The position numbers and the translations under genes were made by a program. A stretch of 64,000 nt of DNA from Aldrovandia affinis (taxonomy: Eukaryota; Chordata; Actinopteri; Notacanthiformes; Halosauridae), in contig JAINUG010000005.1 of NCBI GenBank assembly GCA_029706075.1, positions 3,275,001 through 3,339,000 of the forward strand, written 5' to 3'. Positions 22,057 to 35,353 of the stretch are shown one piece after another (position 1 is the stretch's first letter; every line of letters starts with the position of its first letter). The notes beneath the pieces are model-generated. The model made no database searches and was not told the origin of the DNA. It saw only the letters and a program-made list of their open reading frames with translations.

Positions 22057-23879
22057 ACAATGTTCATCAAAATGGCCATCCTTGGCTGTTACTGTAAAGC
22101 GACTGTCTACCCTGCTGAAAAAACAGCACAGCCTTGCTGTTACCATAATACCACTATCTGCCAATGGATCGTTAGAACAGAAAAATATTAAGGTGTAAGG
22201 GATAATACATTTAATGCAGCCTAAACAATTGAAAAAATTGCCTGTGACATGCAACTACTTTCTTATTTGAACAAATCTCCCAAACCAAAGTTCTCATGTC
22301 AACAGCAAGTGTGGTACAGAAAATACCACTGACTATAATGGAATTTTATTGTGTTATTTTTTTTAACCCTGTGAAAGTCACTCATTAAAGTGAAAGCCAT
22401 ATAAGGCCAAAATACTGTAGATGTACTGTATGTCTATATACAACATATAGCTGTATTTGTACATGTGTAATAATTGTAACTCTTTCTGTGCTCTATTCAA
22501 TATGCGAATGGCAGAAAAGGCCCAGAAGAGGTGATCAGAGTGGTAACTGCCAAATGATCACCATGGTGACTGCAATACAGAACACTCAGGAAGTGGTGAC
22601 TTTCTGTCGTGGGTTTCTGCTCTCTGTTGTAATTTGTTTGAAGTGAAGGTATAGTCTCTGCAGGCTTCCAGCGCCAAGTAATACATGTTTACTGGGTTAC
22701 AGGTATGAGCACTTCAACAGCTACAGTATAGTTATAGTGACAAGTATAGAGGCCAATCAAGGTTTTCACATTCTCTGCCATAAAAAATAAATAAAATGTT
22801 ATTAAGATATTATTATTATTATAAATGTATACACATAAAGGGATTTATCTGACCCTGCAGTCATTTATTTACCAGAAAAATATATAATGCACACATTTAA
22901 AATTCTATTTCCTGAAACATATTACATATGATTGATTTGATGATTGTATAACAGCTGTATGTATGACAGTTATAATAGAAGTATTGAATGATGGTAGCAG
23001 TTTGTAAGCTTTGTACTGCAATTCAACTGGAATGTTTTCAATTGAAGTTCAGCTGTCAATCATAACTTATATGTTATCACAATTTCAGAAATAAAGTTAA
23101 ACATTTGAGATAAATGTTTAATATTACAAATGTTAAAAGGACATCACAGGGTGATCCTCATTTGGGGCAAGGCCAACGGTTCATAACTAACTGAAGCGGT
23201 TTTGATTTAATTGATTCTCCTCTTCCCTGGCACGAACAGATACCCTGCTGAATTGCTTACCGAAACTCTCTACCTTAATGACGACCCCAACGACACCTCC
23301 CTCCATGCTCCTCCAAAACAAATAAATAGACAATATGCCCCTGTTACCATGGCGAGGCAGGCCAACAAAGTAAAGTTAATGGAGTAGACAGAGAAAGCCA
23401 TATTTAAGCGGCAGCTGTCTGTTTCAATTACCAAAGACATTGGGTGGTACTCTAGGGTGCGGCGGTTGCCCCCCACGGGGACAGGAACGTGTTGACATGA
23501 TGGATCTACCAGCTGTGGAGTGCAACCCCCCCCTTTGCCCCCAGATTCGCCCACACTCTCTACCCACTTCATGTATTAATAAATAACATAACAAAACTAA
23601 ACAAGATCAAAACAAAAAACCATCAGGGGAGGGACACATGATCCACGCCCTGTCCTGTCCCCTCTCCTCTTTTCTCCCCGGCTTCGTGGCAGCTGCCCGG
23701 AGCTCACTTGCCAAGCCTAGTCCCAGGGGATTTCCATCGGCCCAGTACCCAGCTGCCCAGAGTCAACCCCCCACCCCTGTCATGTGTTAGCTGGATGCCG
23801 CTGGCCCGGACCCTAGCTGCTGGTTCCATCCCCCGCCCTGCCCTGGTATCTGGAGGGATGAGGTCCACCCCACCCCTAC

Positions 23880-24138
23880 ACTTAGGATGCTGAAGAATGC
23901 CCTTCCGGTGGTCTCTTAGGCCTCTTATTTTTTTCCTCTGTATCCCACCATTTTCCAGGAGTTCATCTTGATCGCCGTTTAAGGGGTCAGGGAATAATTT
24001 TCCAGTTTCCCACATTGGCTCTAATGGTTTTCAGTTTTTTTTATCCCCTCTGGAAAATGTCAATTGTGAAGCGCTGTGTGACAACCTGTTTGTAAATGGC
24101 GCTATACAAAAATAAAGATTGATTGATTGATTGATTGT
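23880..24138 (+). mobile_element. L2-like LINE 3' end
   Basis: The 3' part reads TTGTGAAGCGCTGTGTGACA, then GGCGCTATACAAAAATAAAG, then (ATTG)n at 24119-24137. This is the typical 3' tail of L2/Maui-type LINEs in fish. The preceding GTATCCCACCATTTTCCAGG segment fits the same 3' UTR. The body is missing; how far left the element goes (possibly 23630) is not clear. Confidence 0.65.
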
Positions 24139-24789
24139 GTTGCACAGAAATCCGGAACTGCACAGCTAAGTTCCTCGCCCTGTTCATTATTATGAATTTC
24201 ATATTTTTTCTCACGACTAATGAGCAACATCATCAAGAGAAATGTACTCTCATTGTCACGACACATTTTCTTTTGGAAGGGCACGGCACGTTATCTAAGT
24301 ATCTCTGAATTAGAAACCAATTCCAAACAGTGACATGTGGTCAGGGTAGGCAAGGGAAATCCTGCAAAAGTAAAATTATTTAATAGTGTGTCATGCTCCT
24401 TGACTTTACCACTAAATACATTCAAATTATTTTGTAAGTAGAAACAAAGAAACAAAAGAATTGTACATGCCTTAATGTTGTGATTAAAAAGATAGTAGGC
24501 ATGCACACAGGTAGTAAACAAGTAAGATTGCTTGGTTTATGGTTTGCATACTACTTTTTACTTAAATGAAGTAAACTTTTTATACAGTGCATGCAAGTCT
24601 TAAATCACATTAATGAAAAAATGTGAAATGAAAATTTCATTTAAAATAATATAAACAACAACATCTATATGAGCAAAATGTATTTGGCAAAGTTGTACCT
24701 ATTTACTAACTGCTTGCTATCAGGTTGCTAGTGACAAGGAAAAGTCATATTTACTTAATATCATATAATATATGAATTAACCATTTACA

Positions 24790-25149
24790 GGGGCCTCTAA
24801 TAGCGTAGCAGTCTAACGCACTCGTTTACAAGTGTGAGCTGCCTAACACAATCGTGGTTTAAAACCTGACTGTACCAGACCAGCCCTGGTGGGGAGCCCT
24901 GATCAGCGGCAGCATTTGGCTGTCTGCCCTGGGGGGAAGGGGGAGGGTGAGCTGGCATGAACTAGCTGAGAAGTGCGTAAGGGTGTCTCCAGAATGTGTG
25001 TGGGTGAATTCCGTTATCGAAGAAAGCGAGTTCGCTGCCCTCGGAGAATTAGCTTGCCTCGTAGAGACGGGTGGCGAGTTCATGTGGGGAGGACAAACCG
25101 GAATAAATAGAGGGTATAATTGGGCACTAAATTAGGAGAAAAATGGGAC
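24790..25149 (+). repeat. tRNA-derived SINE, family 1
   Basis: Head GGGCCTCTAATAGCGTAGCA, central CTGTCTGCCCTGGGGGGAAG, and tail AATAAATAGAGGGTATAATT followed by AATTAGGAGAAAAA. Near full length, with a decayed B box (GGTTTAAAACC). Confidence 0.85.
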
Positions 25150-25894
25150 AATTTTACAACCGTATAAAAAATAACACACTTGGGCACCTGCTACAAACAG
25201 ATGAAAATTCACCTGCAACATGATACAACAAGCAAAGTGGAGCCAACACTTTCAGACTGAATTTTAAAATTCTCATATGTCAGAGATGATACATGAAAAC
25301 ATAAAAATGCCATGTCACCATTTAAAAAAGTGTAAAATTGTCAAAGATGGCTATGGGTTGAGGACATAGGAACATGCTTGGAGGATGGCAACACGTTAAA
25401 AGCCATAGATGGGAGTAGATGTGCAAAATGGAGTTTAAACAGGACCTGTGTGTAGTTGAGACCTTCATGACATTTAACAAGAGCTTAGGAGCCAAAGAAA
25501 GGCAATGTGGATTCAGCCTTAAAATATGCACACTAGTAAGAGCAGACTAATTAGGCAGTGTCAAATTAATGTGCTCAGATGGCTCCAAAAGCTATTCGGC
25601 TTAAAGAAGAAAGGGCTCTATAAATGCAAATTGAAGAAGAAAAATGAAGAGGCAGAGGTGGGTGATTTGCATATAATTTACATACTTGCTGAATCATACA
25701 GTTGCAAGGTTGTGATGGAGGAGGCTTTAGCGATACCTCCAGTATCTTCGAGGTCAGCTACACATTTCAATGTTTTGGACCTCAGAATTTTTGACCCAAC
25801 AATAGTGACGTTTACTATTGATCTATCTGAAGCACTGAAGTGAAGCACTGAAGCACTATCTGAAGTGAGTCTGGTTACAGTGAAACTAACCCTA

Positions 25895-26214
25895 GGGGGC
25901 CTCTGACAGCGTAGCGGTCTAACGCACTCATTTACGAGTGCGAGCTGCCTATCACAGTCATGTTTTAAAACCCGACTGTCCCAGACTGGCCCTGGCGGGG
26001 AGCCCTGATCGGGGGCGGCATTTAGCTGTCCACCCCAGAACTCGCTAAGAAGCGCATCTCCAGAACGTGGGTGGGCAAATTCCATCTTGAAGGAAGCAGA
26101 GTTCACTGCCCTCAGAAAATTGGCTTGCCTCGTATGGACAGGTGGCGAGTTTGTCTGGGAAGGGCGAATCAAAATAAATAGAGGGTATAATTAGCCACTA
26201 AATTGGGAGAAAAA
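25895..26214 (+). repeat. tRNA-derived SINE, family 1
   Basis: Head GGGGCCTCTGACAGCGTAGC, GGTTTAAAACC-like B box (here GTTTTAAAACC), and tail AATAAATAGAGGGTATAATT. Part of the middle is deleted. It lies only 746 bases from the previous copy, in the same orientation. Confidence 0.85.
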
Positions 26215-28390
26215 CATAAAAAAATCTGAAAGAAATAAAAAAAAAAGTTAACCTAATCGTAGATGCAATTTTTAAACATCAGGGCATTAAGAAACATCCA
26301 GTCCAGAACACCCCATAACTTCCCCAGGACCTGTTCTCAGTGACACACATACAGTATTTGTAGACGTTATTTCTCACAGGATCACCCACCACAGAGGACA
26401 AAGCCATTCAGTTTCCAGGCATAAATCAGAAGTGTATAAAATAACCAAGCAATTTGCTTTGTATTCCCTTCGCATGCACATGTTATCACTGTGACATCCT
26501 CTCATTCAAGAAAGAAAGACTCTTCTCCTTGCTTTCCCATTTTAACTTTCCTCAACTATCATTTTAATTATTAGTTCTTCAGTACGCTAGGGACTAAATG
26601 CTCTACAAATGTACTTTTAATGGCAGGAGAGCATAATATAATATCCAAATATAACATTGCATCTATCAAAGTTGAAAGGTGCTAATTAGACAGTAATCAT
26701 AATAATTTCTGCCCCCCAAAAAGTGTCTTCCCTGGACCCCCCCCCCAAAGAAATCTTCTAATTGGTACTCCAAACCCAAACTCACTACATTGAAGATACT
26801 GCACACTCACTGCACTTAACATGACACCTGGCTCAGGGAAGAGACTTTCTAATCTTTTCCGTTATGAAATGTCAGCCATCAAGGAAGGGCTGGGAGGGGG
26901 TGGGAGGGAGGGGGCCGCGGGAGCAGCAGAGACGATATTCAAATGCGGCGAGAGGAGGCCTGTCATCACAGCTGTACTTATCCTCCCTTCCGAGCCTGTC
27001 CCCTCGGTGTCATGGCTAGATGCATGCCACAGAGGCGACTACCTGGAAACAATGCAATAAACGTTTAATGCATTCCTCCTCTGAGGGGCGGAGACAGCTC
27101 CCCCCTCCCCCCCGAGTCCTGGCCGTCTGGCACAGCTTCGGCTTGGCCCGTGACAGACTGCTGTCAGATTTCCCCCCAACTCACATCAAAAGCATTCTAT
27201 TTAATATGCCGCTAATCGACGCCGCTCCAGCTCTGAAGCGGTCCCTCGATTAAGTCCTCAAACGCTAAAAACGGCAGCAGGCCTCACGCGACACGCAAAA
27301 GTCGCCGACGTCCACTCGGTTATCGTTTAGGAAACGATAGCGCAAAACCTTTAACACTCTACCAGGTTCACTCGGGGACTTTGCACATCTGTTTGTGGAT
27401 GATCTTGCCCAGGCAACAGAACACATTTAATACATAAGTCAATTTAAACATGGGGTTTGTGCAACGGCGGAGATGAATAAAAGAGGAAATGACAAGAAGC
27501 CATTTTGACGTTGCGCCTGGTTTAGAAACGATGGTTCTAAATAGCACATTTCCATTCTCCCCCCCAAAAAAAAATGAAAAATCACAAACCAATTCACAAT
27601 ACACAATTTATAAATAAAATCAAACCTTCTTCTCAGCATCTCTGTCAAAAAAAAAAGACATGCAAAGAAACTAGGAAAGGAGGCTGGGTTGGGTAAGTGT
27701 GCCTCCCTCATTTCTCAAGCCCTCCTCTGTCAATCAGCATGACTGACAGTCAGATAAAGAGAGCCTGACGACGACCGTGACAGTGACGGAACGCCATCTA
27801 AGAACCTGCCAGGATCCTTAATTGATTCATCGCTTGACTTGGTGCGGAGTGCACCAAGGTCTTCCTTCATAATTCAGCCCCTGCATTCAGCTGTCTATTA
27901 TGAGCCTGCTGGGAAAAAATAACAACGGGAAAAACAAATTTTGAAATAGAGTTTACGCTTCCTGATTTGGGGTCAGGGGTGTGATCCTGTGGAATGTGTG
28001 AAAGCCCCAGGGACTCCCATCTCCTCTCTAAGGAACATAACTATATGTGGCACAGTGTTACCATGATCCACTGCATATTCACTTTTTATGCAAAAACGAA
28101 AAACCTCTCATGCCCCACACAGCAATGGAGCAGCATCGGGCATCACCACAGACACAGGTACTTACTGTAACATGCCTGGGCACTCATTTTTTATTTCTGC
28201 TGAAGGCTATGGGATAGAAACATAGCCATGTAAACCAGTCTGCTGTTTCTTATTCATTCAATGTGACACTCTACAAGTATACCTTTTCAGGCCTTGTATT
28301 CCACCAGCAATTTGATTATAGATGGGTCAAATGTTTTATACATTTTCTGTCCACCTCTGTCCAATCCCTATTAGAAAGCCAGGAAATAGA

Positions 28391-28743
28391 GGCCTCGGGC
28401 GGTGTAACGGTAAAAGCAATCACCCGGAATGCAAGTGTCCCACTGCAGCCGCAGCTTGAAACCCAGCTGCGCCACTCTGGCCCTGGCCAGGAGCCCCAAT
28501 TGGGGGGCGGCATTTGGCTGTCCGCCCCACAGGGAGGGGTGAGGGAGAGCTGACACGAGCTTGGCGAGGAGCGGTAACGCGACCTGGTAAACATAGTTGG
28601 GAGAGTCCAGTCTTGGAAGGGGCGTATCATTGCCTCGCGGTATTAGCTTATCCTGTGGTGGGCGGCAAGTTCATGGGGGAGGGTAAAATCGAAATAAATA
28701 GAGTTATATAATGTATAATTGGCCACCAAATTGGGAGAAAAAC
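28391..28743 (+). repeat. tRNA-derived SINE, family 1 body with a different head
   Basis: The head reads GGCCTCGGGCGGTGTAACGG, then CTTGAAACCCAGCTGC, unlike the GCGTAGCGGTCTAACGC head of the copies at 24.8 and 25.9 kb. The centre (GGCTGTCCGCCCCACAGG) and tail (AATAAATAGAG ... AAATTGGGAGAAAAAC) are the same. It groups with the copy at 57081-57451. Confidence 0.82.
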
Positions 28744-29789
28744 AAACAAAGGCAGGAAATAGTTTATGACCACATTTCAAAAGCAAAAATGGCAACAGAA
28801 CTGTGTATTTCAACAGCAGTGCAAAAATAGTTGAGCAAAGCAAATATATTTTTTGATTATTATGTTTTTTTAACAGTGCTAAGAGATATTAAGTTGACGG
28901 AGCATTATTTTCCAGTTTATGGGGAAGTAAAAAAGAATAAATATTTTTCACGGTGCATGGAATGGATATGTTTGTTATGGCAAGTCAATGAAGGAGTTCC
29001 ATTTAAAATTCTGTCACAAACAAGAGCACGGGGACAGAGCAAATATTTCCTTTCCCAGATACAACCATCAGCTTTAAAAGTTTACTTGTGCTATTTTTCA
29101 TAAACTGTCCTGTTAGCAAATGGTACAGCACACATCACAACTGTGCTACTTTGTCTCAATGCGGACTCAAAATATGACTACAATCAAAAAATCACTACAG
29201 TGTAAAGTTAACTACAGACCAGTTGAGGAGGGGGTGTGTGGCCTTTGAGAGTGACCAAAGACCGTAAAACACAGAGTGGAGGCAACCAGGTGAGAAATGA
29301 GGCGATGCTGATTAACAGCGCCAGTGTCCGGGAGGCTATTATGAATATTTTCAATGTTACGAGGTGATTGTGGTATGGGACTGGGGCAGGGGAGAGGGCG
29401 AACGCAGCAGAGATGGTCTTGGCTCTGTTTCATGGGGCCCTGGGCTGTCGGGAAGGGGGGCAACTGAGTGATAAAGAAGCCTGTATGTCCGTCTGTCATT
29501 GCTGAATTAAATAGAACAGATCCCTCCTCCACACTCAAGCCTGCCTCTTTCCCTCAGCAGCAGATTTCAACTCACCCACCACCGGTTACATTCCAACACA
29601 TAGAGATATCTTCCTTGTTCATAAAAGGCTGGGCGCAGATATTAGAATGGTTGGGTGTTATGACCCAGAGGTGTCTAGGGGTAGTGGGGAGTTTGTAACA
29701 TGAAATAATGACCGGGTGATGAGCATATTATGGGTGTAAATAATAAAGACCAGGCAAGAATGAAGGTGCAATCAAAGTGTTTATATACA

Positions 29790-29807
29790 TATATATATAT
29801 ATATATG
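29790..29807. repeat. (AT)n microsatellite
   Basis: A short pure AT run inside an AT-rich segment. Confidence 0.85.
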
Positions 29808-31281
29808 TGGCAAGTGAAAGGGCAGTGAGGCTATTTACATATTTACAAACATTAACACAAAACACAAAGACACAAGGCCAAGGGACACGGATTTGCCAAA
29901 GAAATGAACTAAATAAAACAAAACAGGGCTAGCTACAACCAAAACCCAGGATAGGCTAGCTATCTAAACTTTTACACAAAACAAAAGTCTACCTATTTAA
30001 TCAACACTTTTATATACATATATACGTGGAACATGGAACGTAACATTGGGCATGGGCTATTTATTAATATTTTTTATTTATGAATGATGGACCCTGCTGG
30101 GAATAATATAGTTGCAAATAATGCCCAACAGGGCCTTATAAAAATGACTGAAGTAGCCTACTGAGTGATCCAACAACAATCTCTCTTTCAGGCTTTTCAC
30201 TAACCAGCTCCTATGAGACTGAGAAACACAGACATAACATTATAGCTTGCTGTGGGCTGTGTTTAAACCACAAAAACACGGAGTACACGCTTGGGGACTC
30301 AAACGGATGCGTAACTAAAAAGTCATTCATTTTAAATGGTGTTTAGTTTGGTTATTTACTATTTTTGCTACATCTTTTCAATTTTTGTGGGAAGAAGTGT
30401 TGAAAAGTTACATTTTCGGGGTGAGACGGGGCCAAGAAGTGCGAATTTGAAATGGTCCCCAAAATCCTTAATTCCCCCTCATCATCCATGTCGATGGAGT
30501 CCAATGTCACAGTGAGAATGGACAGATCTGGGTCCCTGAAGCACAGACATGCTGATACAGTCCAGTGCTATTACATTATATCACATCTCAGGATGCTGTG
30601 CAGTGTAAGCCATGCATCCAACCTCAAAACGCCAAAAGCAAGGCCTGACTTTGCCGTTTCACTTGGTTCTGCTCTCTAATTCAGATATCTGTTTGGGGGA
30701 TTACATTTCATTATGGCTTCCTCAATGCTTTTACGCCTTTCCTCACCACCTCCCCAATCCCACAGAGTTTTACTTACGACCTGCGATGACCTCCCGGACA
30801 CACACACCGCTCTCCCTTTCAGAATATGGCTCTAAACACCCGCCATCGCGCTGCAATGGCGCACGCCATTGATAGGGGGTTCTGTGGAAAAGAAACCCAG
30901 AGCTCGTGCAGGAAGGGCCGACACGGCGCCCGTGTGCCGTCTCCCGATAAAGGCATTAGTCTGACACCTCGGGGGCCATGGGAGGCTGACATTATGGGCA
31001 CTGCGGAAAGCGGCCCTGTGTGGGTGATCGCTAAGCCGATCCCAGTCCAGTTGGGCAGGAGATAAGGGGAGACCACCCCCTCCTACACACACGCACACAT
31101 ACACAACAACACTAATAACTCCTGGCACCCGGAATCAGAAATCTGCCTTGACAGAAACCAGCGGTAAGCTGATAAATCCTGGCTTCAGTTATCTGTGCAT
31201 GTTCTTCTGGGTCTCATTTGGCTTCTGCGCACATTAGCTGCAGGGCCGCTGTGTACAAGAATTTTTTAACCCCTCTCCGGC

Positions 31282-31301
31282 AAAAAAAAAAAAAAAAAAA
31301 A
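31282..31301. repeat. poly(A) run
   Basis: A tract of about 20 adenines with no recognisable retroposon immediately upstream. Confidence 0.9.
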
Positions 31302-31547
31302 GGAACGTTTCTTTGAACTTCAAAGACAGAGTGGTTTGAGGACAGTAAATGCACACAGTTCGCTATACTCTGTGGACCAGGCTTGGACAAAATCCAGATT
31401 TAGGGAATACAGCAGACAGGTCTGAGGCACTCAAATCTTTTCCAGGAATGCACTGGGATCTACAGTGCATTCCTGGAATTAAAATGCTTAGAGAAGTAGA
31501 ATGCTAGAATTTTGTTCTATGAAGTAATTCGAATTGTGTTAATTGAT

Positions 31548-32432
31548 TGTGGAAAGTATTCACCCCCTTTGGGATTTTTAACATTTTATTTTCTTACTTC
31601 ATGGAATCAAAGTAGATTTAATTGGTATTTCTTGCCACTGATCAAGACAAAAGACTCTATAATGTCCAATTAAAAATAATAATCAAAAGCTTTTTGTTCA
31701 TTAATAACAAATAAAAAACAGACAATAATTGATTGCACAAGTATTTCCCATATTTTTAAGACACACTTAAATAAACTCTTCAAATAAATTGTCTTCAGGG
31801 GTCACATAATTATTTGATTTGAGTACACCTGTATACGATTAAGATGTTTCAAATTATTTCAAATTAAATACACCTGTCTGCGAGAGGTTCTACAGTTGGT
31901 TAGTGTATTTCCTTCATCATGAAGATGAAAGAACACACAAAGCAAATCTGAGAAAAGGTTTTTAAAAAGCACCAATCAGGGGAAAGATATAAGAAGATTT
32001 CAAAGACTTTTTGAGCATTTGTTAAGTCCATCATAAAGAGAATATGGCACACCTGTGAATTTGCCTAGAAACTCCAAAACTGAGCATCTGTGTGAGAAGG
32101 GCACAGTTACAGTCTTCCATGGCAGAGATTGAAACTGTCCATGGGGCAACAATAACCTGGGCGCTTCACCAACCTCTGCTTTATGGGAGGGTGGCAAAAA
32201 GAAAGCCATTGTTGAAGAAAACTCAGATGAAATTTGACTAGAGTTTGTCAGAAGGCATGTGGGAAACTCAACCCAAGTGGAGGACGATTCTATGGTTTGA
32301 TAAGACCAAGATTGAACTTTTTGGCATCAATGTTAGGTGCTATGTTTGGCGCAAGTTTGTACTGAACTGCTTAAATTTCAGTCAAATCTGGAAAATGGGG
32401 GTGTTCTAAAACTTTTCACCAGTAGTGTATAT
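31548..32432 (+). mobile_element. chimeric Tc1/mariner remnant
   Basis: The left part starts GGAAAGTATTCACCCCCTTT and matches the same family as the element at about 39155-46832, including the decayed transposase start (near 31918, ATGAAGATGAAAGAACACAC) and a coding-like middle. At about 32352 it breaks into the right end of another Tc1 family (GTGTTCTAAAACTTTTCACC, AGTAGTG), the partner of the end at 16559. No catalytic domain remains. Confidence 0.7.
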
Positions 32433-33303
32433 ATATATATATAAAATATATATACACACACACACACAAATGTACTATACTGTATATGCATATTTAAAGT
32501 ACACATTTTGTGCCCACTGAGAATGTTCTTTTGTCTTTAATTTAATCTGCAGATGAATATAGTAGCATGCAACGTAGCAGAGACAGAATTTTAAGCAACT
32601 TAAAATGTTCAACTAGGGATGGCACATGTCAGCGCATTTCAATCTGCAAAGAGAGAGGGAGAGTGAGAGAGAGAAAGACAGAAAGACAGAAAGCGCACTG
32701 CAGTACATTACAACACAAATGCAGGGTGGCATTACTGTACAGCGCCCAAGCACGAATAAAGTAAATTAAAAAATAACGTAAATGCTGTGCTGTTTGATTT
32801 GATTCATTTCTGGGAACAGTTACATGGGGGAAAATATTGTTCCACATTTGCTGGGCGAGGCACCAAATGAGGAAGGCGAGAAGGCTGTTTTCCGTGGTGG
32901 GATCGACGTCCATGTTATGAATGGCTTCAAAGCAGCTGGTGACTAAGTGATAAGCTTTTCATTTATCTCTCCCATAACCTTTTTTTTTCTCTCGTCACAA
33001 TGTCACCAGCTTGTGACGAGTCGCACTGCCCGTGACTGCAAGGGCGAGATGGGCACACTCAGGTCTCCGTGATTGATTGCTTTCCCGCTGGTGAGTGCTG
33101 CATGTGAAGAGTTTCTGTGGGATTCGGATGACGGAACGTTCAGGTGTGGTAAAAAGTTTTTACCTTGAGTCACTAATCTAGGTCCACAACCAAGGGACTT
33201 GCTTCCGGTCAGCCGTCTGCCAGTGAAATATCATTCATCTTGTAACCTTGGATATGGCGGTGAAGTCTAGAGGAGGAACCCTGTGATATTTTATATATAT
33301 ATA

Positions 33304-34918
33304 CAGTGATGCTTGAAAGTTTGTGAACCCTGCAGGGAGTGGTCATTATTTTTATGTAATATAGATAAAATAACCCTATAAAATCTTTATCAAATCCTCA
33401 TTTATTCACAAAGATATCCCAAATAAAGGACACACACAAAGAAATATGATATATTTTCATTGTTAATTTAACAAAACTGGGTTATTTAACAAAAACTCAG
33501 ATATCCATGTGCACAAAAATATGTGAACCTCTTGAATCAGTAACTTGTGCCACCTCCTTTAGCAGTAATAACTTGAAGCAAATGTCTCCTATAGCCACTG
33601 ATCAGACTCCGGTATCTTCTTTGAGGGATTCTCGCCCACTCCTTCTTACAGAACCCAACCAACTCAATGAGGTTGGAGGGCCCACTTTATCCAGGTCCTG
33701 CCACAGCATCTCGATTGGATTTAGGTCAGGACTTTGACAATCCAAAACACAAAACGTCTTTCTCCTGAGCAATTCTTTGGTAGATTTGCTTGAATGCTTT
33801 GGATCATTGTCTTGTTGGAACACCCACTTTCGGCCAAGTTTAAGCTCTCGGATTGCCTGACATTCTGTTCAAGAATTCTCTGTTATCCCTCAGAATTCAT
33901 GGTTCCCTTAATGATGTCGAGTCGTCCAGGCCCAGAGGAAGAAAAGCAGCCCCAGATCATGACACGCCCACCACCATTCTTGACTGTAGGGATACGTTTA
34001 TTTTGGTGGTGGGCAGTGTTGGATTTTCACCAGACATGGCATTTTTGATTGTGACCAAAAAGGTTGATTTTGGACTCACCCGTCCAAAGAACAGACTTCC
34101 AGAAACCTTCAGGTTTGTCCAGGTGGTCTATGGCAAACTTAAGACGGGCAGCTTGGTTCTTTTTAGACAGCAGAGGCTTCTTCCTGGCTACCCTTGCATG
34201 GCAGTTCTATTCAGTGTTCTTCTTATTCTTGATGGATGCGCATCAGATGACATCAGGTGTGGTGAGGGAGGCTTGTAGATCCCTGGATGTTATTCTTGGG
34301 TTGCTTTTTACTTGATTTATTATTTTTCTTGTGGCTCTTGGTGATATGTTCGAAGGACGCTCACTTCTAGGCAGAGTTGCTGTCGTGTTAAACTCTCTCC
34401 ATTTGCATATTATTTGTCTCACAGTGGACTGATGGAGCCCTAGTCTTTTTATATGATTTTATATCCTTCTCCAGACTGATGCGCACTCACTACTCTCTTC
34501 CGGAGGTCCTCTGAGGTCTCCTTAGATCCTGGCATGGTGTGTTTTGCATTCACCTGTATGGGTAACACTGAACTGACCAGGTTTCTTACCTGTATTTCAG
34601 AGAGTGCTACCCAAACTCTTTCTTGATCTGACCTTTGATTGGTTGGTACCCAATTATATACCCACCTGATTCTACTTACTTACTTGATTTAACTAAGGCC
34701 AGAGGAGGTTCACTTACTTTTGCATCTTCATTAATTATTTCTTTCCATATTTTTACTCTACTATATGCATAATTTCCTTTAACATTGTATGAAATTGGTA
34801 AATATAGACCCTTTATTTCAGTTAAGCAAAGACTGGTTCTGATTAAATAAGGATTTTGTGGTAAAAACTCTAGATTTCTATGATTGCACAAGGGGTTCAC
34901 AAACTTCAAAGCATCGTT
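33304..34918 (-). mobile_element. Tc1/mariner element, full size but decayed
   Basis: The left end CAGTGATGCTTGAAAGTTTG is matched by the inverse CAAACTTCAAAGCATCGT on the right. The roughly 1.6 kb length is that of a complete Tc1. The transposase gene is on the minus strand and is broken. Confidence 0.85.
33510..34535 (-). pseudogene. Tc1 transposase pseudogene
   Basis: A start codon at 34535 opens an MPGSKE-like beginning followed by a helix-turn-helix region. Further on, WGCFSSSGPGRL and the DDE C-terminal block [16 protein letters not shown] with [14 protein letters not shown] (33602-33823) are readable. The frame is cut by several stops and shifts, so no active enzyme is expected. Confidence 0.82.
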
Positions 34919-34928
34919 ATATATGTAT

Positions 34929-35353
34929 TGTGGCAGCAGCCTGGAGGCATACCGAGGGGTGGTGGTTGAGGGGCAGTACATAGTAGCCCGCTGGCTCCAT
35001 CCCCGGACCTTAATGGGAAGTCCGGGGCTAACGGGGAACTCCTGACGCGCTTTAACAATGTAATGAATAGTTCCACAGGAACTTCGCAAAGTACCGGATA
35101 GAGAAATGCGCTGGTGAGTGAAGGAGTGATAGAGAATGGTTTTTGGATTGCTTACCGGATTTGACTTGGATTGTTTTGAAAACCCTGACTGTGTATCAAC
35201 TATTGTTTTTTGAGGACCCGGATTGGATTTTTGACTTTGGATTACAAATAAGGACAACGAGAACGGATTACCGACTGTATGTGTTTGTTTCCCCATTTTA
35301 CCTTTTGTGTGAGAATCCCCACAATAAATTCCTTTTGTTTCCTATTCTGCCAG
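34929..35353 (+). repeat. possible solo LTR
   Basis: Begins TGTGGCAGCAGCC just after the Tc1 end and closes near TTCTGCCAG, so the ends are partly inverted (TGGCAG/CTGCCA). An AATAAA lies near 35322. TGTAT occurs on both outer sides (34924-34928 and 35354-35358). The end is not a clean CA, so this is a candidate only. Confidence 0.35.

Noticed and set aside
23270..24015. Several 60 to 100-codon frames in the GC-rich segment
   Set aside because: They show no domain; the segment seems to be a LINE 3' region or related repeat.
33507..34315. Plus-strand frames of 60 to 141 codons
   Set aside because: They are antisense shadows of the decayed Tc1 transposase on the minus strand.
34676..35296. 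A 206-codon minus-strand open frame
   Set aside because: It spans the end of a Tc1 element and a candidate LTR, and its translation shows no known motif.
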